DNA of 64,000 bases from Maritimibacter sp. HL-12 (lineage in GTDB: Bacteria; Pseudomonadota; Alphaproteobacteria; Rhodobacterales; Rhodobacteraceae): the NCBI RefSeq assembly GCF_900177545.1, contig NZ_FXBQ01000001.1:1568122-1632121 (forward strand). The letters run 5' to 3'. Positions within the stretch are counted from its first letter, which is position 1. Each line of letters opens with the position of its first letter. A program made the translations under genes and the position numbers. The notes below the pieces were generated by a model. That model did not search any database and was not told the origin of the DNA. It saw only the letters and a list, made by a program, of their open reading frames with translations. This document shows, piece after piece, positions 30,726-40,092 of this stretch.

Positions 30726-31064
30726 TTGACCAAGAGCGCGACGACCGAAAGCCGGCAGAAGGTCTATACCCTCCTCGTCGAGGTTGGCCGCAAGTCCGGT
30801 GACGGGCTGCCAAAGGGCGCGACCGGGGCCGCGCTGATGTGCTACGCCAGCGGCGTTGACGAGGCCGAAGCCGTGCGCGAAACCGTGGCGATCCTGAAAC
30901 AAGCCGATCTCGCCCCGCTCGATGTGTCTGGCTATGGCACGCTCGACGAGCGGCTCGCGGAAGGGCATGACATTGCCGACGACGAGCGCGCGTTGATGGA
31001 CCGGGCGCTGGCGGAAAATTCCGTCATCGTCGCGCAGTTGACACCGTTCTTCGAAGACAAGTAG
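30726..31064 (+). CDS. hypothetical protein, 112 aa
   Basis: The frame encodes a soluble acidic 112-residue protein starting MTKSATTESRQKVYTLLVEVGRK, rich in Ala, Asp and Glu. The start is TTG at 30726, preceded by GAGGAAAGG at good spacing; no ATG is available upstream in frame. It lies 12 bases before the NnrU gene and is likely its cotranscribed partner. It contains one Cys and no recognisable motif. I do not know its function. Confidence 0.65.
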   Translation: MTKSATTESRQKVYTLLVEVGRKSGDGLPKGATGAALMCYASGVDEAEAVRETVAILKQADLAPLDVSGYGTLDERLAEGHDIADDERALMDRALAENSVIVAQLTPFFEDK

Positions 31065-31076
31065 CAGGGGTCGCGC

Positions 31077-31730
31077 ATGGCAGGCTGGGGCGAATACATC
31101 CTTGCTTTCGCAGTGTTCTTCATCTCGCACGGCGTCCCGGTGCGGCCCGCCGTGAAGGCCCGGCTGGTGGCAAGGCTTGGCGCGCGCGGGTTCAGCATCG
31201 CCTATTCCGCGCTTTCCATCTTTGTGCTGGCGTGGCTCATCGTGGCCGCCGGGCGCGCGCCCTACGTCGAGCTCTGGCCGCGCGCGCCCTGGCAGGCCTG
31301 GGTGCCGCTCGTGCTGATGGCGATTGCCACCGCGATTCTGGCGTTGGCGATCGCCCGTCCCAATCCGCTGTCATTTGGCGGGGCGCACAACGCCCGGTTC
31401 GACCCGGCCAATGCCGGTATCGTAGGCTGGACGCGGCATCCGCTTCTTGCCGCCATCGCGCTTTGGGCCGGCGCGCATATCGTTCCGAACGGCGACCTTG
31501 CCCACGTGCTGCTGTTCGCCGTCTTTCTCGGTTTTGCGCTTCTTGGGATGCGGTTGATCGACCGTCGGAAACGCCGCCAGTTCGGCAAGGATTGGGAACG
31601 CCTCGCCGCCACCAGCCGCCGCCTCTCGGTTACGGTTGATGGCGCGATGCGGCTTGCGCTGGGCCTTGGCGTCTACGCCTTCCTGCTCTGGCTGCACGGC
31701 CCGGTCATTGGAGTCTATCCCTGGCCGTGA
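31077..31730 (+). CDS. NnrU family inner-membrane protein
   Basis: The 217-residue protein has about six membrane segments and the NnrU pattern (FFISHGVPVRPAVKARLVARLGARGF, then YVELWPRAPWQAW, NPLSFGG, and GIVGWTRHPLLAAIALWAGAH near 120). NnrU proteins are linked to nitric-oxide and nitrite metabolism in denitrifiers; some members act as isomerases in carotenoid pathways. No nir or nor genes are in the window. The stop directly abuts that of the convergent lipoprotein gene. Confidence 0.85.
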   Translation: MAGWGEYILAFAVFFISHGVPVRPAVKARLVARLGARGFSIAYSALSIFVLAWLIVAAGRAPYVELWPRAPWQAWVPLVLMAIATAILALAIARPNPLSFGGAHNARFDPANAGIVGWTRHPLLAAIALWAGAHIVPNGDLAHVLLFAVFLGFALLGMRLIDRRKRRQFGKDWERLAATSRRLSVTVDGAMRLALGLGVYAFLLWLHGPVIGVYPWP

Positions 31731-32306
31731 TCAGCCGCCCGGGCGCACGAGTGCGTTGAAGGTCTCGGGAAGATCGCCGGCGCCGTCGAGCGCAACGGTC
31801 AGCGGAATCTCGTAGGTCGACGTGGTGCCGTCATCCGAGACCGTGCCATTGGTCTCGACAATCTCTGCGCCGGAAATGTTGAGCGTGATCGAGCGCCCCG
31901 CGAATGCCTCGCGCATCATCGCCATCATCTCGTCGGCACCTTCTTCCTCGGGCGGCGCGATATCCTCGGTGATGTCGCCGAGGTCGAACGCCACGTAGAT
32001 CAGCTCGCCGTCGCGCCGCTCGATCGTCATGCCGGAACCGATATCGGGATCGTTCATGATCTCGTCGATCGTGCCCCCCGTGGTCTCGGTGCAGACATGC
32101 TGACCGTCCTCATTCATCGATTCCTCGCCCTCGCAGAAGGCCTCGCCGCTTGAGGTTGCAAGCGCGTAGAAATCCGGGCTTGCGGTCATGACCATGGTTG
32201 CCTCGGCGCGATCCTCCCCGGGAAAATCGAGCGACATTTCGGCGTCGAAACAGGCTGCGAGCGGCAGCGCCAAGACGAGGGGAAAGAGAAAAGAAGGCTT
32301 GCGCAT
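31731..32306 (-). CDS. periplasmic lipoprotein of unknown function
   Basis: The 191-residue protein starts with a lipoprotein signal (MRKPSFLFPLVLALPLAAC; lipobox LAAC, Cys19). The mature part is acidic, with Cys pairs in EAFCEGEESM and QHVCTETT, and beta-like stretches after. I chose the ATG at 32306 because the lipobox follows at normal distance; a longer frame lacks a signal. It follows the Hint pair on the same strand after about 80 bases. It resembles no family I can name. Confidence 0.75.
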   Translation of the reverse strand: MRKPSFLFPLVLALPLAACFDAEMSLDFPGEDRAEATMVMTASPDFYALATSSGEAFCEGEESMNEDGQHVCTETTGGTIDEIMNDPDIGSGMTIERRDGELIYVAFDLGDITEDIAPPEEEGADEMMAMMREAFAGRSITLNISGAEIVETNGTVSDDGTTSTYEIPLTVALDGAGDLPETFNALVRPGG

Positions 32307-32385
32307 GATCGGCTCCGATGAAGATTTCGGTGCAAGCTTGGCATTGCGAGCCTGCCCTGTCCACCCGCGCGCTTGGGATTTGGAC

Positions 32386-33492
32386 CTAGCGCGCAACTTG
32401 CAAGGAAGCGGCGAGATTGCGCAGCTCAAGCCCTGAAAGCTCTTTTTTCTTGAAAGCGCGGTGGCCCGGGAGTGTCGAGATCGGGGCAACACCAAGCGCC
32501 GTGCTGGCCAAGATCCCGGGCTGGCGCACCATCTTTCCAAGAAACAGGCTCTCGGCCCAGAGCCCGTCATGCAAGAGGCAATCATGCACATCGAGCAGGA
32601 CCTGGTAGTACTCCACGAGACGGCGACGCGTGTCTCCCCTTGCGTGCATTCCGTTGGCAAACATGGCCGCGGGCACCAGCACCTCTTCGTCGTCGTGGGT
32701 GAACTCCGAATCGGTCCAATCGAGACGCACGCGATGGTCCGGTGCCACCACCACGTCCCGGCTCAGGCCAAGAAACGGCGCGCGCAGGCGGATCGGGCGA
32801 AAGTGTCCCAAAGCCGGGACCGTGCGTTTCACGATCCAGCGCACCGGCTGGTTTCCGGCTCCGGCAGTCACCACCTTGTCGCCCAGCCGCAGACGTTCCG
32901 CCAAAACCGGCCCCCTTGTGGTTTCAATAGGGGTATCGCCCCGGACCCCTTTGCCGAGCCCAACCGGCTCCACCTTGCTGGAGACCGCGATATAGGAAAG
33001 CGACGGGTCCAGCCGGGTGCTCCGTCCATTCCGAACCAGGGCCCTGATGTCGTGAACAGGCAAAGGCACCGGGTTTGCCGATTGGGCCTGGAAAATCCGC
33101 CCGTCATCGAGATACTCGACCGTCAGGCGCGCCAGCCGACGCGGCGCATCCCACGCGTAACTCACCCGCAAGTGGCCTTCTCGCGGTGTGGGGGGCAATG
33201 CGATCTCGGCACGCGAAAACGCAACGCCTTGCTGACAATCGATCGAAAGCCGTCCGTCCGGCGCCATTTCACCCGTGATCTTCCGGGGCCAGTCGCGATT
33301 GTTCTGGTAGTCCAGAAAGCGCCATGCGCCGCCTTGGTCCTTCTGGACGCGCAGCTCGAACATAAGGGTGCCCGTTGGCAGGATTTCATGCGCACTCGCG
33401 GGCGGCCGCACCCCTGGCCGATCCGCGGGAACGCCTATGCCACGGATATTGAACACCGGTCGGCAAAGATCGGTGAGCGCAATCCAGGTCAC
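32386..33492 (-). CDS. Hint-domain protein with degenerate active site
   Basis: The 368-residue protein has a non-Hint N-terminal half (to about 175) and a Hedgehog/intein (Hint) domain from about 183 (GVRGDTPIETTRG, LRLGDKVVTAG, APDHRVRLDW, EVLVPAAMF, EYYQVLLDVHDCLLHDGLWAES). The canonical Cys at the start of Hint domains is Gly here, so self-cleavage of the intein type is not expected. The start is GTG 33492 overlapping the stop of the upstream Hint gene (GTGA), so the two are translated as a pair. Function unknown. Confidence 0.82.
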   Translation of the reverse strand: MTWIALTDLCRPVFNIRGIGVPADRPGVRPPASAHEILPTGTLMFELRVQKDQGGAWRFLDYQNNRDWPRKITGEMAPDGRLSIDCQQGVAFSRAEIALPPTPREGHLRVSYAWDAPRRLARLTVEYLDDGRIFQAQSANPVPLPVHDIRALVRNGRSTRLDPSLSYIAVSSKVEPVGLGKGVRGDTPIETTRGPVLAERLRLGDKVVTAGAGNQPVRWIVKRTVPALGHFRPIRLRAPFLGLSRDVVVAPDHRVRLDWTDSEFTHDDEEVLVPAAMFANGMHARGDTRRRLVEYYQVLLDVHDCLLHDGLWAESLFLGKMVRQPGILASTALGVAPISTLPGHRAFKKKELSGLELRNLAASLQVAR

Positions 33493-35102
33493 GCGGCAGC
33501 CTTTGCATTGCGCCGGAACAGCAGTTGCGCCTCGAAAGTGCGCAACGTGCGCCTTGCAGCCGCCGAGTAGCCGGCCCCGGTATCAGGGTCTAATTCCGGA
33601 AAAATCGACACAATCTCTGCCAGGACTTCGCGTTCGAAAGACTGGCTGATCTGCGGCCCGGGCAGAAAACTCTCTGTCGCAAGCCCTTCGGAAAACACCA
33701 CTTCATGAGAGTCGAAAAGGATGTGAACATAGTCCACGGTGCCGCCTTCGACCGGCCGCACCGTCAGGTCGTTCACCAGATCCTTCGCCGCGACCAGAAC
33801 CTCACGCTCGCCAAACAATAGCTCCGCCAGCGCATCGCGGATCAAGACGCGATGAAGCGGCGAAACCAGCAACTCGCGATGCGTCCCGAAGGTATTGGGG
33901 GCAATCCTTATCGGCGCGTGACTTCCGGTTGCAGGCACGGCACGGCGTCCGATCCATCGCAGCGGCTGTGGTCCGTGGTCATGGGTCAGCACGAGATCGC
34001 CCGGGTTCAGGGATTCCACCGCCACTTCGCCGTGCGGTGTCGCGATAAGGGTGCCAGCCACGAAACAGGGCACCGAGTTGATCGTGACGAACGCGCTATC
34101 GGTCAAGCCTTCGCCGTTTCCTGCGCCGACCGTGTAGGAAAAGTTGACACTCTCTTCGTCGGAATCCGCGTCGACCGTGAAGGTGCCATCGGCGTTGAGG
34201 GTCACCACCTGGCCGGTGGTAAGCGTGACGCTGTCGCCGGCGTTTACCGCGATCCCGTTGATATGGGTTATGGTCAGCGTCGTGTTTCCGGGGCCCTGAT
34301 CATTGGCCAGCACGTCAACGGTCTTGCTGCCGTCCGGGGCCACGTTGACTACGTCGTCATTGGCGATCAGTGCTGTCTGCGCCGAGTCGCCGGCGATCAG
34401 CAGGGTTGAGTCATACTGCGCGTCAGATGCATCGGCGATCCCGATGCGGATCGAGTTCACCTCGCCCGGGACAACGTTCATCTTCAACGTCATGGTGACG
34501 GTGAAGCCGTCCATCTCGGTGTTGTATTGCGACTCGGTGTTGTCGACGTAGAGGTTCTCGTTGGAGGCCTGGTTGATGCTGCCCACGGCGGTTTCGCCGC
34601 TGCCAACCGAGAGTTCAACCAATTCGTCGTTCACCCAGACGCCAACGATGTCGTTGTAGATCGAACCGGAATATTCCGGATACTCGTCGGAGGAGAAAAC
34701 GAATTGGAGCGACATCACGTCGCCGGTGGGAATGAAATCCACGTCGAGAATCGAGGCGTCGTAGGTGCGGGTTCCGGCCAGATCGTTGAAATCGGCGTTG
34801 TTGTTGATGCCCGAGGTGTCGGTCGAGGTGCTGCCGCTTTGGTTGGCCTGGTTGGGGCCGCTCCACCAGTTGCCGCCCGCCGGGTTTGTGAAATCGCTCA
34901 AATGCCCGGTGGACAGCATCACGCCGGTATCTGCCGGGGTCACCCCCGGTGAAACGGCGTCGCCATTCGTGTAGATGCCGGAAGAGCGGTTGTCGCCCGA
35001 ATAGGAAGCAGAGACGACGGTCACGCCTTCGCCAAAGATCGTTTGCGCCATGTTCAGCGCACTTGCATTGGTTGTAATCGGAAGTTCCGACGCTGCAACC
35101 AT
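33489..35102 (-). CDS. choice-of-anchor L / Ig-like / Hint multidomain protein
   Basis: The 537-residue protein begins with a choice-of-anchor L domain (about 5-235; TNGDAVSPGVTPADTGVMLSTG, FVFSSDEYPEYSGSIYND, VNDELVELS), continues with a cadherin- or VCBS-like beta module (about 245-340; ANDDVVNVAPDGSKTVDVLAND), and ends in a Hint domain from about 346 (PCFVAGTLIATPHG, LNPGDLVLTHDHG, SPLHRVLIRD). The first Hint Cys is present. There is no N-terminal signal, so export would need a type I system or the surface location is uncertain. GGCAGGTGAT precedes the ATG. It is followed by a second Hint gene in GTGA overlap. Confidence 0.85.
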   Translation of the reverse strand: MVAASELPITTNASALNMAQTIFGEGVTVVSASYSGDNRSSGIYTNGDAVSPGVTPADTGVMLSTGHLSDFTNPAGGNWWSGPNQANQSGSTSTDTSGINNNADFNDLAGTRTYDASILDVDFIPTGDVMSLQFVFSSDEYPEYSGSIYNDIVGVWVNDELVELSVGSGETAVGSINQASNENLYVDNTESQYNTEMDGFTVTMTLKMNVVPGEVNSIRIGIADASDAQYDSTLLIAGDSAQTALIANDDVVNVAPDGSKTVDVLANDQGPGNTTLTITHINGIAVNAGDSVTLTTGQVVTLNADGTFTVDADSDEESVNFSYTVGAGNGEGLTDSAFVTINSVPCFVAGTLIATPHGEVAVESLNPGDLVLTHDHGPQPLRWIGRRAVPATGSHAPIRIAPNTFGTHRELLVSPLHRVLIRDALAELLFGEREVLVAAKDLVNDLTVRPVEGGTVDYVHILFDSHEVVFSEGLATESFLPGPQISQSFEREVLAEIVSIFPELDPDTGAGYSAAARRTLRTFEAQLLFRRNAKAAA

Positions 35103-35391
35103 ATCACCTGCCTCCTGTCCCTCTCAGGCAGGAGTCACGGCGCACGCGGTTTTGTAACCGCGATATATAGCCGAACTGCTCACCGAACCGCGCACATTTT
35201 GTGCTTGTCTGGTCCGAACCCCTGCCTCGGGATTATCATTTTGAGGGCACTATGCCGAACCCGAATGCGTTTGTTAAGGGTTTGTTTTTGTGCCGCAAAA
35301 ATTGTGTTCCAACCCTGTCGCCAATCCGACACGTTTGCCACCTCGGGCCGCGCGCGATATCACGGGATCGAACACGAGCGAGGAACCTGCC
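35103..35391. other. 289-base intergenic region between the Hint gene and dapE
   Basis: This divergent spacer is AT-richer than its surroundings. A perfect inverted repeat, CGCGGTT-TTGT-AACCGCG, lies at 35145-35162, and CCTGCCT and AGGCAGG form another pair around 35108-35133. No clear promoter pair was found, though both flanking genes must start here. I see no gene in it. Confidence 0.5.
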
Positions 35392-36537
35392 ATGCCCCGG
35401 ACCGATCCCGTAGACCTGACGAAACGCCTCATCCAGTGCCCTTCCGTCACGCCCGAGGAAGGCGGCGCGCTCGTCTTGCTGGAGGATCTGCTTACCGGGG
35501 CCGGTTTTGCCTGCACAAGGGTAGACCGCAACGGCGTGGCCAACCTGTTTGCCCGCTTCGGCAATCCCGGCGCACCCCGCACGCTTGGCTTCAACGGTCA
35601 TACCGATGTCGTGCCGGTGGGCAACACCGGCGACTGGACGGTGCAACCTTTCGGCGGTGAAGAGCGCGATGGTTATCTCTGGGGCCGGGGCGCGACCGAC
35701 ATGAAATCGGGCGTCGCAGCCTGGGTCGCGGCGGCGATCGACCTAGCGGGCGAGATCCCCGAGGATGGTGCTCTGATCATCACCATAACCGGCGACGAGG
35801 AAGGCGATGCAACCGACGGCACCAAGGCCCTCCTCGACTGGATGGCCGAGCACCAGGAACGGATGACCGCCTGTATCGTCGGCGAGCCGACGTCGCCAAA
35901 CCACATGGGCGAGATGATGAAGATCGGACGCCGCGGCTCGATGACGGCCTTTTTCACCGCCCGCGGCATCCAGGGCCATTCCGCCTATCCGCACCGGGCA
36001 AAAAACCCGGTGCCGGCAGTCGCCCGCCTCATGGCCCGCCTCGACAGCCACGTGCTCGACGAGGGCACCGAGCATTTCGACGCCTCGACGCTGGCGGTGA
36101 CCACGATCGACACCGGAAATCCGGCCACGAACGTGATCCCGGCCACGTGCCGGGCCACCGTCAACATCCGGTTCAACGATGCCCACAGCGGCGAGGGGCT
36201 CACCGCGTGGCTGGGCGAGGAAATGGAGCGCATCGCGGGCGAAACCGGCATCGAGATATCGATGGAGGTTAAGATCTCGGGCGAAAGCTTTCTCACGCCG
36301 CCGGGCGAGTTCTCGGCATTGGTGGCGGCAGCGGTGAAGGCTGAAACCGGGGTCATGCCGGAGATGTCCACCTCGGGCGGAACATCCGATGCGCGCTTCG
36401 TGAAAGATCATTGCCCGGTGGTTGAGTTCGGCCTCGTCGGCAAGACCATGCACCAGGTCGACGAGCGCGTGGAGATCGAGCAGATCCATCAACTCAAGCG
36501 CGTCTATGCGCGTGTGATCAGGGACTATTTCGCCTGA
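35392..36537 (+). CDS. dapE: succinyl-diaminopimelate desuccinylase
   Basis: DapE removes succinate from N-succinyl-LL-diaminopimelate in lysine and peptidoglycan precursor synthesis. The 381-residue metalloenzyme has the first metal motif GHTDVVP near 67, [11 protein letters not shown] with the bridging Asp, the catalytic Glu in TGDEEGDA, and GGTSDARF at the C-terminal metal site. ATG 35392 follows GAGGA; the longer open frame has no family sequence. dapD in the same window serves the preceding step. Confidence 0.97.
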   Translation: MPRTDPVDLTKRLIQCPSVTPEEGGALVLLEDLLTGAGFACTRVDRNGVANLFARFGNPGAPRTLGFNGHTDVVPVGNTGDWTVQPFGGEERDGYLWGRGATDMKSGVAAWVAAAIDLAGEIPEDGALIITITGDEEGDATDGTKALLDWMAEHQERMTACIVGEPTSPNHMGEMMKIGRRGSMTAFFTARGIQGHSAYPHRAKNPVPAVARLMARLDSHVLDEGTEHFDASTLAVTTIDTGNPATNVIPATCRATVNIRFNDAHSGEGLTAWLGEEMERIAGETGIEISMEVKISGESFLTPPGEFSALVAAAVKAETGVMPEMSTSGGTSDARFVKDHCPVVEFGLVGKTMHQVDERVEIEQIHQLKRVYARVIRDYFA

Positions 36538-36619
36538 AAACGGCACGAATGCCGAGGCGCGACAGATTCGGCCTGCGATTCCCGCTGACCTTTCCCGCGC
36601 GGCATGTTAGGCCGGATGC

Positions 36620-38878
36620 ATGACACGGATACCTTCAAAAGATGAGATCCTCGCCTGGATTTCCGACAATCCTGCCCTGACCTCGAAGCGCGATATCTCA
36701 CGCGCATTCGGGATCAAGGGGTCTGACCGGATCGAGTTGAAGCGCCTCCTGCGCGAGCTGGAAGACGCGGGCCATCTTGCCAAGCGCAAGAAAACCTACC
36801 GCGACCCCGAAAAGCTCCCGCCCGTCGCCGTGCTCGAAGTGTCGGAGGTCTCGCCCGATGGCGACCTCTATGCCCGGCCGCTGGAATGGCAGGGAGAAGG
36901 CGCTCCGCCCGGCGTGCTGCTGGTGACCAAGAGCTCCGATCCGGCCCTGAAGCCGGGTGATCGCATCCTGGGCCGGATGACCGAGGTAAAGGGCGAAGAC
37001 CACGCCTATGAAGGCCGGTTGATCCGCCGGATCGGACAGGCGGTGCACCGCATTCTTGGTGTCTACCGCAAGGGGGCGGAAGGCGGCCGCGTCGTGCCGA
37101 TCGACAAGGGGGCCGACAAGGAGTGGATGGTGCCCGCCGGGGCGGATGAAGGCGCAAAGGATGGCGAACTTGTCGAGGCGCAGCAAACAGGGCCGCGCGC
37201 CCGCATGGGCCTGCCGAAAGCGAAGATCGTCGCCCGTCTGGGCGACCCGAGCGCGCCGAAGGCCGTCAGCCTCATCGCCATTCACCAGCACGGTATTCCC
37301 GACGATTTCCCCGACGAGGTGATCGCCGAGGCTGACCGGCAGAAGCCCGCCGGGCTCAAAGGCCGTGAAGACCTGCGCCACCTGCCGCTCGTCACCATCG
37401 ACCCGGCCGACGCCCGTGACCATGACGATGCGGTCTGGGCCCATGCCGACGACAACGCGAAAAACCCGGGCGGCCACGTGATCTGGGTGGCGATCGCCGA
37501 TGTCGCCCATCACGTCCGCCCCGGCACCGCGCTCGACCGCGAGGCGCGCAAGCGGGGCAATTCCACTTACTTCCCCGACCGGGTCGTGCCGATGCTGCCC
37601 GACCGGCTTTCGGGCGATCTCTGCTCGCTGCACGAAGGCGTGCCGCGCGCCGTGATCGCCGCGCGCATGGTTGTCGATGCCCATGGTGAGAAACGGTCGC
37701 ACAGCTTCATTCGCGGCCTGATGAAGTCGCGCGCCTCGCTGAATTACCGCGAGGTGCAGGCGGCGCAAGACGGCGCCGCCAACGAGAAATGCGCGCCGCT
37801 GATCGACGAGGTGATCACCCCGCTGTTCGAGGCCTATGCCGCGCTCAGGCAGGCCCGCGCAAAACGCCAGCCTCTCGACCTCGACTTGCCCGAGCGAAAG
37901 ATCGTTCTGTCGGACGAGGGCAAGGTGGAAAGCGTGCGCTTTGCCGAGCGGTTCGATGCCCACAGGCTGATCGAGGAGTTCATGGTGCTTGCCAATGTCG
38001 CGGCGGCGGAGGAACTGGGCCGCCTTGGCCGCCCGCTTCTCTACCGCGTCCACGAGGAACCGAGCCCCGAAAAACTCGAGTCGCTGCGTGAAGTGGCGCA
38101 GGCCTCGGGATTCACGCTCGCCAAGGGGCAGGTGCTCCAGACCCGGCACCTCAACCAGCTTCTCGCGCAGGCCGAGGGCAGCGAGTTTGACGAGCTGATC
38201 AACATCAGCACCCTGCGGTCGATGACGCAGGCCTACTACAGCCCGAAGAACTTCGCGCATTTCGGCCTTGCCCTGAAGCATTACGCGCATTTCACCTCAC
38301 CGATCCGTCGCTACTCCGACCTGATCGTGCACCGCGCCCTGATCACCGGGCACGGCTGGGGCGATGACGGGCTCAGCCGCGACGATATCGACCAGCTCGA
38401 AGCGACCGCCGAACACATCTCCGACACCGAGCGCCGGTCGATGGTTGCCGAGCGCGACACCAATGACCGCTACCTTGCGGCCTACCTCTCCGAGCGCGTC
38501 GGCAACGAGTTCTCCGGCCGGATCTCGGGCATTCAGCGGTTCGGTGCCTTCGTCAAACTGGACGAGACCGGCGCCGATGGCCTGGTGCCGGTGTCGACCA
38601 TCGGCAACGAGTATTTTCACTACGACGGAAATGCCCAGACGCTGACCGGCGACCGCAGCAAACGGGAGCTTTCTGTCGGCCTGCCCGTGCTCGTGCGGCT
38701 TTCGGAAGCCGTGCCGGTGACGGGTGGATTGATGCTGGAACTGATCGAAGTGGACGGCGCGCCCGTATCAACCATGACGCGAGGTCGTTCCGGCAAAAAA
38801 CCGGTCTCGCGCCAAGGGTCAAAGGCGCGCTACAAGGCCGCGAAAACCGAGAAAAAGGTGCGGCACCGCCGAAAGTGA
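36620..38878 (+). CDS. rnr: ribonuclease R
   Basis: RNase R is a 3'-5' exoribonuclease that degrades structured RNA. The 752-residue protein has an N-terminal winged-helix region (SKRDISRAFGIKGSDRIELKRLL), two cold-shock-like domains, the RNB catalytic core with DPADARDHDDAVW (acidic metal-binding residues near 260), HYAHFTSPIRRYSDLIVHR near 555, and an S1 domain followed by a Lys/Arg-rich tail. The length is typical. The stop overlaps the start of the transglycosylase gene (TGATG). Confidence 0.97.
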   Translation: MTRIPSKDEILAWISDNPALTSKRDISRAFGIKGSDRIELKRLLRELEDAGHLAKRKKTYRDPEKLPPVAVLEVSEVSPDGDLYARPLEWQGEGAPPGVLLVTKSSDPALKPGDRILGRMTEVKGEDHAYEGRLIRRIGQAVHRILGVYRKGAEGGRVVPIDKGADKEWMVPAGADEGAKDGELVEAQQTGPRARMGLPKAKIVARLGDPSAPKAVSLIAIHQHGIPDDFPDEVIAEADRQKPAGLKGREDLRHLPLVTIDPADARDHDDAVWAHADDNAKNPGGHVIWVAIADVAHHVRPGTALDREARKRGNSTYFPDRVVPMLPDRLSGDLCSLHEGVPRAVIAARMVVDAHGEKRSHSFIRGLMKSRASLNYREVQAAQDGAANEKCAPLIDEVITPLFEAYAALRQARAKRQPLDLDLPERKIVLSDEGKVESVRFAERFDAHRLIEEFMVLANVAAAEELGRLGRPLLYRVHEEPSPEKLESLREVAQASGFTLAKGQVLQTRHLNQLLAQAEGSEFDELINISTLRSMTQAYYSPKNFAHFGLALKHYAHFTSPIRRYSDLIVHRALITGHGWGDDGLSRDDIDQLEATAEHISDTERRSMVAERDTNDRYLAAYLSERVGNEFSGRISGIQRFGAFVKLDETGADGLVPVSTIGNEYFHYDGNAQTLTGDRSKRELSVGLPVLVRLSEAVPVTGGLMLELIEVDGAPVSTMTRGRSGKKPVSRQGSKARYKAAKTEKKVRHRRK

Positions 38879-40092
38879 TGTTGGTTCTGCCTCGTGCGCG
38901 GGGCATCGCCGGAAGCGGAGGGATGGGGATGATGTCGTTGCCGGATGTGCTGGACCAGGAAGCGTTCCAGCAATGGGTGCACGACACTTTGCGCCCGCGT
39001 GTGCTGACGCGCAATATCCGCCCGCGCGTCTTTGCCCAGGCAATGGCGAACGCGGCGTTCCTGCCCGACATCATCGAGCGTCAGCAGAACCAGAAGGAGT
39101 TTTCCCTCCCGATCTGGGAGTATCTCGATATCGTCACCACGCAAGACCGCGTGCGCAATGGTCGGCAGCGCATGCGCCGCCATCGCGCCTTGCTCAACCG
39201 GATCGAGCAGGATTTCGGTATCGAGCCGGATATCGTTGTCGCGATCTGGGGACTTGAAACCGGCTATGGCGCGAACCGTGGCCGCGAGCCGATCATATCC
39301 GCGCTCGCCTCCCTCGCATGGCGGGGGCGGCGTGCGGCATTCTTCGAGGACGAACTGGTCGCTGCTTTGAGGCTTGTGCAAAGCCAGGGTTGTGCGCCGG
39401 CCTTGATGGTTGGTTCATGGGCCGGGGCCATGGGCCACGGCCAGTTCATGCCGTCATCGGTGCTGGATTTCGCGGTTGACTACGATTGCGATGGGATACC
39501 CGCGATTTGCCGTGACGACCCGACCGACGCGCTCGCTTCCATTGCCAACTACCTGCACAAACACGGCTGGAAGACCGGCCAGCCCTGGGGGTTTCATGTC
39601 CGGCTCCCCGAGGGTTTTGACCATGCGCTCACCGGAACGGACCAAACCCGAACCTCCTCGGACTGGGCGGGTTTGGGCCTTCTGAGCGCCGATGGCGGCC
39701 CGGTTCCCGATTATGGCCCCGGGTCAGTTCTCCTGCCCGCCGGAGCACGCGGCCCCGCCTTTCTCATCTTGCGCAACTTCCACGTCATCACCCGCTACAA
39801 CAAGTCAGAGGCCTATGCGCTCGGGATCGGCTTGTTGAGCGATCGCATAAAGGGCGGTCGACCGTTGCAAGCAGATTGGCCGACCGATGAGCGGGCGATC
39901 GGTCAGGGCGATGTGAGCGAGATCCAGTTTCTGCTGACAAGCGCCGGGTTCGATACCTTCGGCGTCGATGGCCTTGTTGGCCCCAACACAGCCCGTGCCC
40001 TGCGCGCTTTTCAGTCAAGCCAAGGTCTCGTCCCCGATGGCCACCTGAACGGGGAAATCCTCGCGCTACTGCGCAACCTCGTCCGCGAGTAA
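38878..40092 (+). CDS. lytic murein transglycosylase with peptidoglycan-binding domain
   Basis: The 404-residue protein has an MltB-like catalytic domain (about 18-310; WGLETGYGANRG with the catalytic Glu, GSWAGAMGHGQFMPSS, and DDPTDALASIANYLHKHGW) and a C-terminal PG_binding_1 domain (about 340-404, IQFLLTSAGFDTFGVDGLVGPNTARALRAFQ). These enzymes cleave peptidoglycan in the periplasm. The N-terminus has no clear signal peptide, only a short glycine-rich stretch, which is odd for a periplasmic enzyme; the start overlaps the rnr stop. Its end overlaps the convergent cbbY by 27 bases. Confidence 0.88.
   Translation: MLVLPRARGIAGSGGMGMMSLPDVLDQEAFQQWVHDTLRPRVLTRNIRPRVFAQAMANAAFLPDIIERQQNQKEFSLPIWEYLDIVTTQDRVRNGRQRMRRHRALLNRIEQDFGIEPDIVVAIWGLETGYGANRGREPIISALASLAWRGRRAAFFEDELVAALRLVQSQGCAPALMVGSWAGAMGHGQFMPSSVLDFAVDYDCDGIPAICRDDPTDALASIANYLHKHGWKTGQPWGFHVRLPEGFDHALTGTDQTRTSSDWAGLGLLSADGGPVPDYGPGSVLLPAGARGPAFLILRNFHVITRYNKSEAYALGIGLLSDRIKGGRPLQADWPTDERAIGQGDVSEIQFLLTSAGFDTFGVDGLVGPNTARALRAFQSSQGLVPDGHLNGEILALLRNLVRE

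Noticed and set aside
31077-31730. Denitrification locus around nnrU
   Set aside because: Only the NnrU-type protein is present; no nir, nor or nos genes are adjacent.
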